Notes under the pieces: generated by a model | Databases searched by the model: none | What the model saw: only the letters and a program-made list of their open reading frames with translations | What the model was told of the DNA's origin: nothing | Translations under genes and position numbers: made by a program | Source: Sulfuriflexus sp032250955 | GTDB taxonomy: Bacteria; Pseudomonadota; Gammaproteobacteria; AKS1 | Assembly: GCF_032250955.1 (NCBI RefSeq) | Contig: NZ_JAVVES010000017.1 | Coordinates: forward strand, 1 to 46,124 | Direction: 5' to 3' | DNA: 46,124 nt | In this document: positions 32,524 through 42,027 of the stretch, one piece after another | Layout: the number at the start of each line of letters is the position of its first letter | Position numbering within the stretch: position 1 is the stretch's first letter

Positions 32524-34770
32524 ATGTCAATCTCAACGACTTCAACCAGTACCCACCAGCGCCTGCGGGACATCAAGGACCGTATGCTCCGCTACGTTGT
32601 TGGTATCGGTGGCATCGGCGTGATCATTGCTATCTTGTTGATTTTCTTTTACCTGTTTTACGTCGTCGCCCCCATGTTTACCGCCGCCGAGGGCACGGCG
32701 GCGGGGCGTTATGCCTTGCCGGGCAAGGCTCAGACCTTGCACCTGGCCATGGAAGAGCAGGCCGAGGTCGGGGTCCGTTTTACCACCGCCGCCGAGGCTG
32801 TTTTTTTTGCTACCACGAGCGGCGAGGTGCTCAAGCACGTCAACCTGCCTGTGGCGGCAGAAGAAGTGAGTAGTTTTCATGCCGTCACTCCGCCTGCCGT
32901 GCCCGTGGTCGGCTATGGCCTGAATGACGGGCGGTTGCTGGTGGTTCGTCATGATTATCGCATCAGCTTCCCGGATGACCAGCGTCTGATCAGTCCGGTG
33001 ATCGAGTATCCGCTTGGTCAACAGCCATTGCTGATTGATGACGCTGGCCAGGCACTCGAATCAATGGCCTTCCAGCTCGGTGACGAAAAACACAGTGTTG
33101 CCGCCCTGACCACCGATGATCGCCTGATATTGACGCGGTTTTTCAAGGAAGGCTCGGCCCTGGACGATGATGAGGATGCTGAACTGACCCGGGAAAGTGT
33201 TGAACTGCCACCAGCCGGTTTCGATATCGACTACCTGCTGATGGGTAGTGACCAACGCCTCCTCTATGCCGTTAGCCAGCGTGGTCAGTTAGTACAATAT
33301 GACATCAGTGGCAGTGACACGCCGACCATCCAGCAACGTCATGAGTTGTTGAAAGACGAGCGTGAACTTGTCGGTATTACCTTCCTGACGGGCAGTATCT
33401 CCCTGATGGTTACCGACTCCGCAGGCACCGTCGCACAGTGGTTCCCGGTACGTGACGAACACAATAATTACATCCTCACCCATATTCGCGATTTCGAGAA
33501 TGTGGGCCTGATGCCGGCAGCGCTTGCTGTTGAGCATAATCGCAAGGGCTTTGCCGTGGCCGATAGCCAGGGTGGCCTGAAAATATTTCATACCACGGCC
33601 GGACAGAGGGTTCTCAACGAGCAAGTGACCGATGCGCCCCTGCAGCGGGTGGTGTTTGCGCCAAGGGCCAACGCCCTGTTGCTGGAAGACAAGAGCGGGC
33701 AGATGCACTTCTGGCAGGTGAAAAACGAATACCCTGAAATATCATGGAGTTCTTTGTGGGGCAAGGTCTGGTACGAGAGTTACCCGGAACCTGAATATAT
33801 CTGGCAGTCGTCGTCGGCCTCAAATGATTTTGAGCCGAAGTTCAGCCTGGTGCCTCTTTCCTTTGGGACGATAAAAGCGGCCTTTTACGCTATGCTGATC
33901 GCGGTGCCGCTTTCCATCATGGGGGCAATCTTTACGGCCTACTTCATGGCTCCGCGTATGCGCAGGGTGGTCAAACCGAGTATCGAGATCATGGAGGCGC
34001 TGCCGACCGTAATCCTCGGTTTCCTTGCCGGTCTGTGGCTGGCACCGGCCGTCGAGACGCATATGCCAGGGATCTTCAGTCTGCTGGTCATAATGCCGCT
34101 GACGATACTGCTCATTGGCTGGCTGTGGACGCGACTGCCGGATGCCATTCGCCATTGCGTGCCCGATGGCTGGGAGGCACTGTTACTCCTGCCGGTAATT
34201 TTGCTGGTCAGCTGGCAGGCGGTTGCGATTAGCCCGTTACTGGAAAGCTGGTTGTTCCAGGGGAATATGCGCGGCTATCTGACCAATGAACTGGGTATCA
34301 GCTTCGATCAGCGAAACGCCATAGTGGTCGGACTGGCGATGGGGTTTGCCGTGATCCCGACTATTTTCTCCATCGCCGAAGACGCGCTCTTCAGCGTGCC
34401 CAAACAACTCTCGCACGGCTCGCTGGCACTCGGAGCCACCCCCTGGCAAACCATGTGGCGCGTGATTTTGCTCACCGCCAGTCCGGGGATCTTCTCGGCG
34501 ATCATGATCGGCTTCGGCCGTGCCGTTGGGGAGACCATGATCGTGCTCATGGCCACGGGCAATACGCCGGTCATGGACTTCAGCATCTTCGAGGGCATGC
34601 GTACCCTGTCAGCGAATATCGCCGTGGAGATGCCGGAATCAGAACTCGGCAGCACGCACTATCGCGTCCTGTTCCTCGCCGCGCTGGTACTGTTCATGTT
34701 CACCTTTTTCTTTAACACAATCGCAGAGCTGGTGCGTCAGCGCCTGCGCCGCAAGTACAGCAGCCTGTAG
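32524..34770 (+). CDS. pstC: Phosphate ABC transporter permease PstC, long form
   Basis: 748 residues, about twice the size of E. coli PstC. TM1 is near residues 25-50, followed by a large periplasmic domain (about 55-430) with WD40-like strands. The C-terminal permease has the membrane helices and the EAA-like loop (PKQLSHGSLALGATPWQTMWRV). Such long forms occur in Pseudomonas. The start could also be M21 at 32584, which has AAGGA five bases upstream, but the residues RLRDIKDR before it look conserved in relatives. If the ATG at 32524 is used, the mRNA leader is only a few bases. pstA follows after 9 bases. Confidence 0.93.
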   Translation: MSISTTSTSTHQRLRDIKDRMLRYVVGIGGIGVIIAILLIFFYLFYVVAPMFTAAEGTAAGRYALPGKAQTLHLAMEEQAEVGVRFTTAAEAVFFATTSGEVLKHVNLPVAAEEVSSFHAVTPPAVPVVGYGLNDGRLLVVRHDYRISFPDDQRLISPVIEYPLGQQPLLIDDAGQALESMAFQLGDEKHSVAALTTDDRLILTRFFKEGSALDDDEDAELTRESVELPPAGFDIDYLLMGSDQRLLYAVSQRGQLVQYDISGSDTPTIQQRHELLKDERELVGITFLTGSISLMVTDSAGTVAQWFPVRDEHNNYILTHIRDFENVGLMPAALAVEHNRKGFAVADSQGGLKIFHTTAGQRVLNEQVTDAPLQRVVFAPRANALLLEDKSGQMHFWQVKNEYPEISWSSLWGKVWYESYPEPEYIWQSSSASNDFEPKFSLVPLSFGTIKAAFYAMLIAVPLSIMGAIFTAYFMAPRMRRVVKPSIEIMEALPTVILGFLAGLWLAPAVETHMPGIFSLLVIMPLTILLIGWLWTRLPDAIRHCVPDGWEALLLLPVILLVSWQAVAISPLLESWLFQGNMRGYLTNELGISFDQRNAIVVGLAMGFAVIPTIFSIAEDALFSVPKQLSHGSLALGATPWQTMWRVILLTASPGIFSAIMIGFGRAVGETMIVLMATGNTPVMDFSIFEGMRTLSANIAVEMPESELGSTHYRVLFLAALVLFMFTFFFNTIAELVRQRLRRKYSSL

Positions 34771-34779
34771 GAAAGACAC

Positions 34780-36444
34780 ATGGTACAGCCTTCAATCAAA
34801 AGCTGGTTCAAATCAGGCTCACCCTGGGTCTGGTTGAGTGCCGCCGCGGTAAGTATCAGTCTCATCATGGTATTCGGTCTTTTGATCCTGATTGCGATGC
34901 GCGGCCTGGGTTATTTCTGGCCCGCCGACGTGCTGGAGATTGAATACCGCGAGGCAGATAACCGGGTGGTGCAGATCATCGGGGAAATACAGGGTCGTGA
35001 GAAGGTAACAGCGGAACGCATTCGTAGCGGCGGCGGAACCATTCCTGAAGGCGTCAAGTCAATCGACCGTTTGCTGATCAAGATCGGTAACCGTGATATT
35101 ACCGGCCTGGATTTTCGCTGGGTTGACCGCCCCAACATAATCAGTGAACAGCGTCCCCAGGACTTGCTCGCCGTTGAGCGCCATGAATGGGGTAATCTTT
35201 ATGGTTACCTGATAGCCGTCAAGCAGCAGGGTAAGCTTGTGGCGGAGCAGGAAAACGCCTGGCCAGCCTTGCATGAAAGACTGGTGCGGACCAGGCAACT
35301 GTTTGCTGAGGTACGCGATATTCAAAAGGGTGTCATCGGTGCCATTAATTACCAGATCGAAGAGCTGAGAATGGAGAAACGCAGGCTTGAGCTCGACGGT
35401 GTCAAGGATCCGGCAGCCTATAAAGATATCGCAGCGCGTCGTGAGACCCTGAATAAAGAATTCCTTGTACTGCAAAAACGCCTCGATTCACTGTATCAGC
35501 AAATGCAACGGGACAGCATGGTGGTCAAGGTCGCTAATGGTCGCGAGGTGGATGTGCCCTTGTCCAAGATAGTGCGTGCCTACCGACCGAATGCCATGGG
35601 GGTATTCGACAAGAGTCTTCACTATCTGGAAAAAGCCTGGGAATTTGTCAGTGACGAGCCGCGCGAGGCAAACACCGAAGGCGGTGTCTTCCCGGCCATC
35701 TTTGGCACGGTGCTCATGGTTATTATCATGTCGATCCTGGTTACCCCGTTTGGGGTCATCGCCGCGGTTTACCTGCGCGAATATGCCAAACAGGGACCGG
35801 TGACACGCATTATTCGCATTGCCGTCAACAATCTTGCCGGGGTACCGTCGATTGTTTATGGTGTCTTTGGCCTGGGCTTCTTCGTCTATTTCCTTGGCGG
35901 CAATATTGACCAGTTGTTTTACCCCGAGGCCCTGCCGGCACCGACTTTCGGGACACCGGGCATCCTGTGGGCTTCGCTGACCCTGGCACTATTGACACTG
36001 CCGGTGGTGATCGTCGCCACTGAAGAGGGACTGGCACGGATTCCGCGCTCGATACGCGAGGGCAGCCTGGCACTGGGCGCGACCAAGGCCGAGACCCTGT
36101 GGCGCATCGTCTTGCCGATGGCCAGCCCGGCGCTTATGACCGGGATGATCCTCGCCATCGCGCGTGCCGCTGGCGAAGTGGCGCCATTAATGCTGGTTGG
36201 TGTGGTCAAGCTGGCGCCGTCGCTGCCGCTGGATATGAATGCGCCGTTTTTGCACCTTGACCGGAAATTCATGACTCTCGGATTTCACATTTACGATGTC
36301 GGTTTCCAGAGTCCGAATGTCGAGGCCGCACGACCACTGGTTTACGCGACCGCGCTGTTGCTGGTTGCGGTGATCGTGATCCTCAACCTGGCCGCGATCC
36401 GGATTCGTAATAACCTGCGCGAAAAGTACAAGGCGCTGGATTAA
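34780..36444 (+). CDS. pstA: Phosphate ABC transporter permease PstA, long form
   Basis: 554 residues. An N-terminal membrane helix (about 17-45) precedes a periplasmic or linker region with a long coiled-coil stretch (about 180-250, QIEELRMEKRRLELDGVKDP and following). The C-terminal permease domain (about 310-545) has the EAA-like loop IPRSIREGSLALGATKAETLWRIVLP. As with PstC, the extra N-terminal region is typical of the Pseudomonas-type transporter. With PstC it forms the membrane channel for phosphate. The pstB start is 31 bases downstream. Confidence 0.94.
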   Translation: MVQPSIKSWFKSGSPWVWLSAAAVSISLIMVFGLLILIAMRGLGYFWPADVLEIEYREADNRVVQIIGEIQGREKVTAERIRSGGGTIPEGVKSIDRLLIKIGNRDITGLDFRWVDRPNIISEQRPQDLLAVERHEWGNLYGYLIAVKQQGKLVAEQENAWPALHERLVRTRQLFAEVRDIQKGVIGAINYQIEELRMEKRRLELDGVKDPAAYKDIAARRETLNKEFLVLQKRLDSLYQQMQRDSMVVKVANGREVDVPLSKIVRAYRPNAMGVFDKSLHYLEKAWEFVSDEPREANTEGGVFPAIFGTVLMVIIMSILVTPFGVIAAVYLREYAKQGPVTRIIRIAVNNLAGVPSIVYGVFGLGFFVYFLGGNIDQLFYPEALPAPTFGTPGILWASLTLALLTLPVVIVATEEGLARIPRSIREGSLALGATKAETLWRIVLPMASPALMTGMILAIARAAGEVAPLMLVGVVKLAPSLPLDMNAPFLHLDRKFMTLGFHIYDVGFQSPNVEAARPLVYATALLLVAVIVILNLAAIRIRNNLREKYKALD

Positions 36445-36475
36445 ATGCTGGATAACACGTTAACAGGATTAAAGC

Positions 36476-37312
36476 ATGCAGGATAAAACCACCATGACCC
36501 ACGGCATCAATATAGATGCCCTGGGCCGTACAGAGACAGAGAAATGTCTGGCTGATGAACGCATCAGTATCGAAGCCAGGGATTTGAACCTGTTCTACGG
36601 GGAAACGCAGGCCTTGAAGGACATCAATATGCCTATCCCGAAAAACCGGGTCACAGCCTTTATTGGCCCGAGTGGTTGTGGCAAGTCGACCCTGTTGCGT
36701 TGCTTTAACCGTATGAACGACCTGGTAGATGGTGTGCGTATCGATGGTGAGGTCTTGCTTGAGGGCAAGGATATTTACGCCAGATCTGTGAACGTGGCTG
36801 AACTGCGCCGCCATGTCGGCATGGTATTTCAGAAGCCGAATCCGTTTCCGAAGACCATCTATGAAAATGTCGCTTATGGTCTGCGCTTGCAGGGCATCAA
36901 GAATCGCCGTGTCCTGGATGAAGCGGTAGAGAATGCTCTCAAGGGTGCCGCGCTTTGGGATGAAGCCAAGGACCGCCTGCATGACAATGCGCTGGGCCTG
37001 TCCGGAGGCCAGCAACAGCGCCTCGTGATTGCGCGTACTATTGCGATAGAGCCCGATGTATTGTTGCTTGATGAGCCGGCCTCGGCACTCGACCCGATCT
37101 CGACCCTGAAGATTGAAGAACTGATTTACGAGCTTAAAAGCCGCTACACAATCGTGATTGTTACGCATAACATGCAACAGGCGGCGCGTGTCTCGGATTA
37201 TACGGCCTTCATGTATCTTGGTGAGCTGATCGAGGTTAATGATACCAAAACCCTGTTTACCAATCCGGCGAAGAAGCAGACGGAAGATTATATTACCGGC
37301 CGTTACGGTTAA
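36476..37312 (+). CDS. pstB: Phosphate ABC transporter ATPase PstB
   Basis: 278 residues. Walker A is GPSGCGKST, the signature LSGGQQQRLVIAR, Walker B VLLLDEPASALDP and the switch His is in VIVTHNM. The family-specific LNLFYGETQALKDINMPIPKN and VGMVFQKPNPFPKTIYENVAYG are present. It drives phosphate import through PstCA and, with PhoU, signals phosphate state to PhoR. The ATG has AGGA upstream. An N-terminal extension of about 35 residues precedes the ABC domain. phoU follows 29 bases later. Confidence 0.97.
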   Translation: MQDKTTMTHGINIDALGRTETEKCLADERISIEARDLNLFYGETQALKDINMPIPKNRVTAFIGPSGCGKSTLLRCFNRMNDLVDGVRIDGEVLLEGKDIYARSVNVAELRRHVGMVFQKPNPFPKTIYENVAYGLRLQGIKNRRVLDEAVENALKGAALWDEAKDRLHDNALGLSGGQQQRLVIARTIAIEPDVLLLDEPASALDPISTLKIEELIYELKSRYTIVIVTHNMQQAARVSDYTAFMYLGELIEVNDTKTLFTNPAKKQTEDYITGRYG

Positions 37313-37341
37313 AACGGAAAGAACAACCAAAGAGGCAGAGT

Positions 37342-38037
37342 ATGGACAAGAGCGATCTCGGCAAGCACATTTCCCAACAGTTCGACACCGAACTCGAGGA
37401 TGTTCGTAACCGCGTCCTGACGATGGGTGGCCTGGTGGAGCAACAACTCGGTGATGCGCTGCAGGCACTGGTGGATGGTGACACCGAACTCGGCGAGAAG
37501 GTCGTTTCCCTCGACTACATGGTGAATGAAATGGAAGTCAGCATTGATGAAGAGTGCACCCAGATCATTGCCCGTCGTCAGCCGGCAGCCAGTGACCTGC
37601 GCCTGATTATGGCGGTGATCAAAACCATTACTGATCTCGAGCGTATCGGCGATGAAGCTGAGCGATTTGCGCGTATGATGTTGCACCACAGTAATGATGA
37701 AAAATCCAGCAGTCTCACCGGCAGTATCGAAAACATGGGAGAGCAGGTGAAGAAGATGCTGCACGGTGCTCTTGATGCCTTTGCGCGCATGGACCCGGAT
37801 GCAGCGACGAAGGTCTGGCACAAGGACAGCAAGATCGATACCCAGTACGAGAGCATCATCCGCCAGCTGATTACCTACATGATGGAAGACCCGCGTTCGA
37901 TCCCGTGGTCACTGGATGTGATGTGGTCGGCCCGCGCCCTGGAGCGTATTGGTGATCGTTCAAGCAATATCTGCGAGTACGTGATCTACCTGGTCAAGGG
38001 CAAGGATGTGCGCCATATCAGTCCGGAGCAGTTCTGA
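37342..38037 (+). CDS. phoU: Phosphate signalling regulator PhoU
   Basis: 231 residues forming two three-helix bundles. The metal-binding motifs of PhoU are in DEECTQIIARRQPAASDLRLIMAVIKTITDLERIGDEAERFARM (first repeat) and in WSARALERIGDRSSNICEYVIYLVKG (second repeat). PhoU links the Pst transporter to PhoR and represses the Pho regulon under high phosphate. It is the last gene of the pstCAB-phoU operon. It converges with nadA with a 30-base gap and no obvious terminator. Confidence 0.97.
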   Translation: MDKSDLGKHISQQFDTELEDVRNRVLTMGGLVEQQLGDALQALVDGDTELGEKVVSLDYMVNEMEVSIDEECTQIIARRQPAASDLRLIMAVIKTITDLERIGDEAERFARMMLHHSNDEKSSSLTGSIENMGEQVKKMLHGALDAFARMDPDAATKVWHKDSKIDTQYESIIRQLITYMMEDPRSIPWSLDVMWSARALERIGDRSSNICEYVIYLVKGKDVRHISPEQF

Positions 38038-38067
38038 AACGGATGGGATAGTTGCCAACATTGCTGC

Positions 38068-39129
38068 TTAGCGGGAGGTGAACTCGAGCAGGCGCTGGAT
38101 GGGGAGCACGGCACGTTTGCGAATTTCCGCGTCGATGTGAATCTCGTTTGTTCCCGTTTCCAGTACCTCGGCGAGGTTGCGCAGATTGTTCATTGCCATC
38201 CACGGGCAATGCGCGCAGCTCTTGCAGGTGGCACCGATACCGGCATTCGGTGCCTCGATCAAGGTCTTGTGCGGGGCGGCCTGTTGCATCTTGTAAAAGA
38301 TGCCGTTGTCAGTGGCGACAATAAACGTTGGGTTTGGCATCTCTGTAGCGGCCTTGATAAGGCCGGTGGTCGAGCCAACATAGTCAGCCAGGGCAATGAC
38401 TGCCGTGGGTGATTCCGGGTGCACGAGCACCGCGGCCTCGGGATGTTGTGCCTTGAGTTGCTTTAATTCCTCGGCACGGAATTCCTCGTGCACGATGCAG
38501 CTGCCTTGCCAGATTTTCATCTCCGCACCGGTGAGGCTTTCGATATAATTACCGAGGTGCTTGTCAGGCCCCCAGATGATCTTCTCACCCTGCTTGAGCA
38601 AATGCTCGATCACCGCCACGGCACTCCCCGAGGTCACCATCCAGTCGGCCCGGGCCTTTACCGCGGCACTCGTGTTCGCATAGACGACCACGGTGTGGTC
38701 CGGGTATTGATCACAGAAGGCACTGAACTGCTCTGCCGGGCAATTCAGATCGAGCGAGCAGGTGGCACGCAGGTCAGGCATGAGGATGCGCTTTTCCGGG
38801 TTGAGGATCTTGGCGGTCTCGCCCATGAAACGCACGCCGGCGACAACCAGGGTGCTGGCCGGGTGCTCATTACCAAAGCGAGCCATGTCCAGTGAGTCAG
38901 ATACATAGCCGCCGGTCTCCTCGGCAAGCTGCTGTAGCTCGGCATCCACATAGTAATGTGCGACCAGTACCGCATCCTGTTTTACCAGTTGCGCACGAAT
39001 ACGGGACGTGAGCGCCTCGCGCTCGGCAGCGTCGATCGGCGGGATCGCATAGGCGATATCGGCAGCCTCGGCGGCGGCCTTGCGTACACTATCGTGATCG
39101 ACTGCGGGCATGTGAATTGTGAGAGACAT
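38068..39129 (-). CDS. nadA: Quinolinate synthase NadA
   Basis: 353 residues. Typical NadA motifs are QDAVLVAHYYVDAELQQLAE, GVRFMGETAKILNPEK, the Fe-S Cys in RATCSLDLNCP, GSCIVHEEF and CKSCAHCPWMAMNNL, which together supply the 4Fe-4S ligands. It condenses iminoaspartate with dihydroxyacetone phosphate to quinolinate for NAD synthesis. No nadB or nadC lies next to it. It is convergent with phoU, and the next gene upstream on the same strand ends about 92 bases before its start. The length is usual. Confidence 0.96.
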   Translation of the reverse strand: MSLTIHMPAVDHDSVRKAAAEAADIAYAIPPIDAAEREALTSRIRAQLVKQDAVLVAHYYVDAELQQLAEETGGYVSDSLDMARFGNEHPASTLVVAGVRFMGETAKILNPEKRILMPDLRATCSLDLNCPAEQFSAFCDQYPDHTVVVYANTSAAVKARADWMVTSGSAVAVIEHLLKQGEKIIWGPDKHLGNYIESLTGAEMKIWQGSCIVHEEFRAEELKQLKAQHPEAAVLVHPESPTAVIALADYVGSTTGLIKAATEMPNPTFIVATDNGIFYKMQQAAPHKTLIEAPNAGIGATCKSCAHCPWMAMNNLRNLAEVLETGTNEIHIDAEIRKRAVLPIQRLLEFTSR

Positions 39130-39221
39130 AGGCTTCTCGGCTAGCGTAGGGTAGAGAGATTAAACCAGTTTGCAGGTCTGAGGATTATATACCATCAGGG
39201 GTATTCCCCGACCAGCCAGGT

Positions 39222-39650
39222 TTAGAGGTTCACGCGGTGTAATTTGTCGGCGAGTTGGCCCGCCGCACCGGTATCAGCTTCGCGCCAGGCCCTGTAGGCA
39301 TCGCTGCCGGCTACCACAAAACCGTGGCCTTCCTCTTCCTGCATGCTGCTCATGCACTTGTTGAGCAGGGCACTGACATCCTGTGGCTCGAGCTGGGAGA
39401 GGGTGTTCAGTATATGGAGTAGCGCGGCGAGTTGCTGGGTCTCGTTCATGCCACGTTCCAGTGCCTCGACCTCGAGGGCACCATAGGCAAAGCAGTAAAT
39501 GAGCGTATGCAGGCGCGGGGTCATGAAGGCGCGCAGTTCCACTGTCTGGTGGGCAGTGCGCAGGAATGGCAGCACCGCGTCGGCGCTGGCTTCGATAACG
39601 TTATTGTTATCTGTTTTACTGAAAAGCCTTTTCAGCAAGCTCGTCATCAT
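39222..39650 (-). CDS. Conserved-type hypothetical protein, helical
   Basis: 142 residues, cytoplasmic. Predicted helices with alternating charged and hydrophobic faces (LHTLIYCFAYGALEVEALER, ETQQLAALLHILNTLSQLEP, DVSALLNKCMSSMQEEEGHGF). No motif was recognised and no membrane helix is predicted. Two ATG codons in tandem begin it directly after the rhodanese stop codon (no intergenic bases), so the two genes are co-transcribed and possibly coupled. A link to sulfur transfer by the neighbouring rhodanese is possible but unsupported. Confidence 0.72.
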   Translation of the reverse strand: MMTSLLKRLFSKTDNNNVIEASADAVLPFLRTAHQTVELRAFMTPRLHTLIYCFAYGALEVEALERGMNETQQLAALLHILNTLSQLEPQDVSALLNKCMSSMQEEEGHGFVVAGSDAYRAWREADTGAAGQLADKLHRVNL

Positions 39651-39983
39651 TCAGGCGGATTTGGGTAAGCCAAGCTGCAGACCGCTGCCGGTCCAGGACA
39701 TCATGCCGCCGCGCAGGTTGATGACATTGTCGCGGCCGTTTTGCATCAGCCAGGCACAGCACTGGCCGGAGCGGGCTCCGCTTCGACAAACGAGCACGAC
39801 CTGTTTGTCGGCACTGATTTCCTGCAGGCGTAAAGGCAGGGTGGCCATCGGGATATGACGGGCGTTCGGAATTGCGCCCTGGGCGACTTCCCGGGCCTCG
39901 CGGACATCGATAATCTCAAGTTGCTCGGTATCTGCCTCCATCAAACTGATGAGTTCGCCGACATCTATCTCGTTGATATACAT
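39651..39983 (-). CDS. Rhodanese-like sulfurtransferase, single domain
   Basis: 110 residues from the ATG at 39983, chosen because it has GGAGGAAAGGG directly upstream and a sigma-70 promoter at 40018-40046; the frame is open further up to 40082 but would cover that promoter. Rhodanese motifs are LEIIDVREAREVAQGAIPNARHIP, the catalytic loop CRSGARS (Cys 66) and VINLRGGMMSW. It resembles GlpE/PspE-type thiosulfate sulfurtransferases. No signal peptide. It precedes a helical hypothetical protein in the same unit. Confidence 0.92.
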   Translation of the reverse strand: MYINEIDVGELISLMEADTEQLEIIDVREAREVAQGAIPNARHIPMATLPLRLQEISADKQVVLVCRSGARSGQCCAWLMQNGRDNVINLRGGMMSWTGSGLQLGLPKSA

Positions 39984-40017
39984 CCCTTTCCTCCAGAATT
40001 TTGCATACAGGCTTGTT

Positions 40018-40046
40018 ATCATATATAAGTAGTCGCTAATATTCAA
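40018..40046 (-). promoter_or_regulatory. Sigma-70 promoter of the 39983 rhodanese unit
   Basis: On the minus strand: TTGAAT, 17 bases, TATGAT. The inferred start lies near 40011, about 28 bases before the ATG at 39983 with its strong ribosome binding site. Confidence 0.6.
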
Positions 40047-40189
40047 TATCCGGGTGTTGTCCTCTGGATTAGCAAAAGGCATTCGGGTAATTGTTTAGGG
40101 GCACATTTTGTCACACAATGGTAACGAGGTGGCATACAGTCTTCTGCTAAACTGCACCTATTAACCACATAAAAAATCAGGGAGCGGAA

Positions 40190-40603
40190 ATGGCCAGATT
40201 ATTTTCTGATGAATGGATGAAATCATTCGCCAAGCAATGGAACGCCGACAGTGAAATGATTAAGAACCTGTCCGAGGCGGGTTTCAGTTCCACTATCGGT
40301 TTTGGCTGTAGTGGCGATACACAACCGGTCGGTGTTGTTGAGGTCCGCGATGGCGAGGTGATCTATGCCGGTGAATTCAATGGCCAGGCACTCGACTGGG
40401 ACATGCGTGCCGATGTGGAAGCCTGGAAGGAGTGGCTGACGGAGGGTTTCGGTTTCGACAAACTGGGTGTTTCCATTGCCACCGGCAGATTGAGCTTCGT
40501 TGAAGGCGACTATCGGCAGATGATTCGTCATCCGAATATGGCCAAGCCGTTTCTGCGGCACTTTGAACTGATGGGCAACTTGAAAACGGAATTTGCCCGC
40601 TAA
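40190..40603 (+). CDS. SCP2 sterol-binding-like protein
   Basis: 137 residues, cytoplasmic. The pattern MARLFSDEWMKSFAKQWNAD, FGCSGDTQPVGVVEVRDGEVIYAG, DWDMRADVEAWKEWLTEG and IATGRLSFVEGDYRQMIRHP matches the SCP2-like fold found in small bacterial proteins; it usually binds a hydrophobic ligand. The ligand is unknown. GGGAGCGG precedes the ATG at a suitable distance. It is followed 22 bases later by a hypothetical protein on the same strand. Confidence 0.85.
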   Translation: MARLFSDEWMKSFAKQWNADSEMIKNLSEAGFSSTIGFGCSGDTQPVGVVEVRDGEVIYAGEFNGQALDWDMRADVEAWKEWLTEGFGFDKLGVSIATGRLSFVEGDYRQMIRHPNMAKPFLRHFELMGNLKTEFAR

Positions 40604-40625
40604 TCCCGTTACCGGATCTTATTGA

Positions 40626-41297
40626 ATGCCCCTGAATTTTAGCCAGCGCCCCGGTTGCCGCGAGCGTGACTTGCAGCGCCGCCTTGATAACCCCTTATAC
40701 CCGGAGAGCATGCAGCACGTTGATGCCGGTATGCTGGAGGCCGCCCGGCACGAGGATGCGGAAGAGGCCACGGCATTTGCCGAGGCCTTTCGTGGCTTGT
40801 TCGAGAAGGCCGCGAGCCTCGATGCCAACGTGCAAAGCGATGTCATCCTCGAACTGAAACAAACCGCGGATCAACTCTATGAGCAGGCGGCAGGACTGGC
40901 CGGGGATAACCACCAGGCACAGGCATCCTTGCGCAGGCTTATTGATGTTCTCATGCGCGCCGTGCGTACCGGCGCGGGGAATGACCCGCAGGCCCTGTCT
41001 GAAATTGAACAGGAAACCGAGGCGCGCCAGTTGCACATGACCATGCTCGAGACCCCACTGATTGTCGACTTGTTGCGCCCGGATTCGCCGGTCAACGCGG
41101 ACAGCCTGGTGCCGGCATTGCTCAGTAGCGAGGCCGACGAACTTGGCCGGGCGTTGCAACTGTTTGATAGCGAACAGATCCTGCTCCTGCATGCCAATGC
41201 CCAGGCCGTGCTCGAAGCCTGTCGCGAACATGGCTATGAACTTCCCGAGGCCTGGCGACGCCTGCAACAGATTGCCGATGCAGTCGTTGTCATGTAA
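40626..41297 (+). CDS. Hypothetical helical protein
   Basis: 223 residues. Long helices (LEAARHEDAEEATAFAEAFR, QSDVILELKQTADQLYEQAA, RQLHMTMLETPLIVDLLRPD) and no signal peptide or membrane segment. The N-terminal part has NFSQRPGCRERDLQRRLDNPLYPES, which may be a conserved entry motif. I do not recognise a family. It lies 22 bases after the SCP2-like gene and 63 bases before the NERD-domain gene, which has its own extended -10. Confidence 0.72.
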   Translation: MPLNFSQRPGCRERDLQRRLDNPLYPESMQHVDAGMLEAARHEDAEEATAFAEAFRGLFEKAASLDANVQSDVILELKQTADQLYEQAAGLAGDNHQAQASLRRLIDVLMRAVRTGAGNDPQALSEIEQETEARQLHMTMLETPLIVDLLRPDSPVNADSLVPALLSSEADELGRALQLFDSEQILLLHANAQAVLEACREHGYELPEAWRRLQQIADAVVVM

Positions 41298-41317
41298 CGG
41301 CAATATTGCTGCCCAGC

Positions 41318-41326
41318 TGCTATACT
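41318..41326 (+). promoter_or_regulatory. Extended -10 before the NERD gene
   Basis: TGC-TATACT: an extended -10 (TGn followed by TATACT, five of six consensus). It lies 35 bases before the GTG start of the NERD-domain gene. No good -35 is visible, as is usual with extended -10 promoters. Confidence 0.45.
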
Positions 41327-41360
41327 CGCGCTCCCCTAAGGCATACTGAACAACGCATCT

Positions 41361-41918
41361 GTGTTTACTGAACCGAATTTAATCTGGTGGTATATCGGCC
41401 TGGCGCTGGTTGTCGGGCTGAGCCTGGTGATATTGGTGACGCGCTATTTTCGCCGCAGCCGGCATAGCCGGCAGGTTAATAAGCTGATCCATGATTTATC
41501 CCGCGCCCAATACCGTAACGTGCTTGTCCCGGACGTTGTTGATGGCGAGATCTGGATAGATTGTTTATTGCTGACAGACGGCGGCCTGGTGGTGCTTGAT
41601 ATCCGTGATTACACCGGTAACCTGTTTGGCGGTGAGTCGATCAATGAATGGACCCAGTTGATTGGCGTGAAGGCCCATAAATTCAGTAACCCGCTACTGG
41701 AGTTACCCGCCCGCATTCATGCCGTGCAGGCCCTGATCGGCGGGATCCCGGTTACCGGCCAGGTGGTGTTTACCCGTCGTGGCCAGTTTCCGAAGGGGGT
41801 CCCCGAGGGTGTCTGTATGATCGATGAAGTCCATGAACGGCTTGGCGGTTTTCTACGTCCGGCCTTACCCGATGAGAAGCTCGACGAGGCCTGGGCGAAA
41901 CTCAAGGCGGTACTATAA
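41361..41918 (+). CDS. Membrane-anchored NERD-domain protein
   Basis: 185 residues, GTG start. One transmembrane helix near the N-terminus (residues 8-26, WWYIGLALVVGLSLVILVT) is followed by a NERD domain: VDGEIWIDCLLLTDGGLVVLDI, then YTGNLFGGESINEWTQLIGVKAHKFSNPL and VTGQVVFTRRGQFP. NERD domains are nuclease-related and found in proteins that process DNA or signalling ligands; this short form has only the core. Its activity is unknown. The extended -10 at 41318 supports it as a separate transcript. Confidence 0.82.
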   Translation: MFTEPNLIWWYIGLALVVGLSLVILVTRYFRRSRHSRQVNKLIHDLSRAQYRNVLVPDVVDGEIWIDCLLLTDGGLVVLDIRDYTGNLFGGESINEWTQLIGVKAHKFSNPLLELPARIHAVQALIGGIPVTGQVVFTRRGQFPKGVPEGVCMIDEVHERLGGFLRPALPDEKLDEAWAKLKAVL

Positions 41919-42027
41919 TAGCCGACAGGCGACGGCGTCCCTGACTTGTCTCGCCCTGTCAGGCTGTACCGGCGGGTTTTGAAACGGTACGGTTACGTAA
42001 TCATGATTACCGGGGTATCTTTGAGTT

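Noticed and set aside
36383..37468. 361-codon minus-strand frame opposite pstB
   Set aside because: Antisense shadow across pstA, pstB and phoU, which are all well supported.
40108..40125. TTGTCACACAATGGTAAC as a Pho box before the SCP2-like gene
   Set aside because: Only the first half matches; the second half GGTAAC has few consensus bases and no repeat is in phase.
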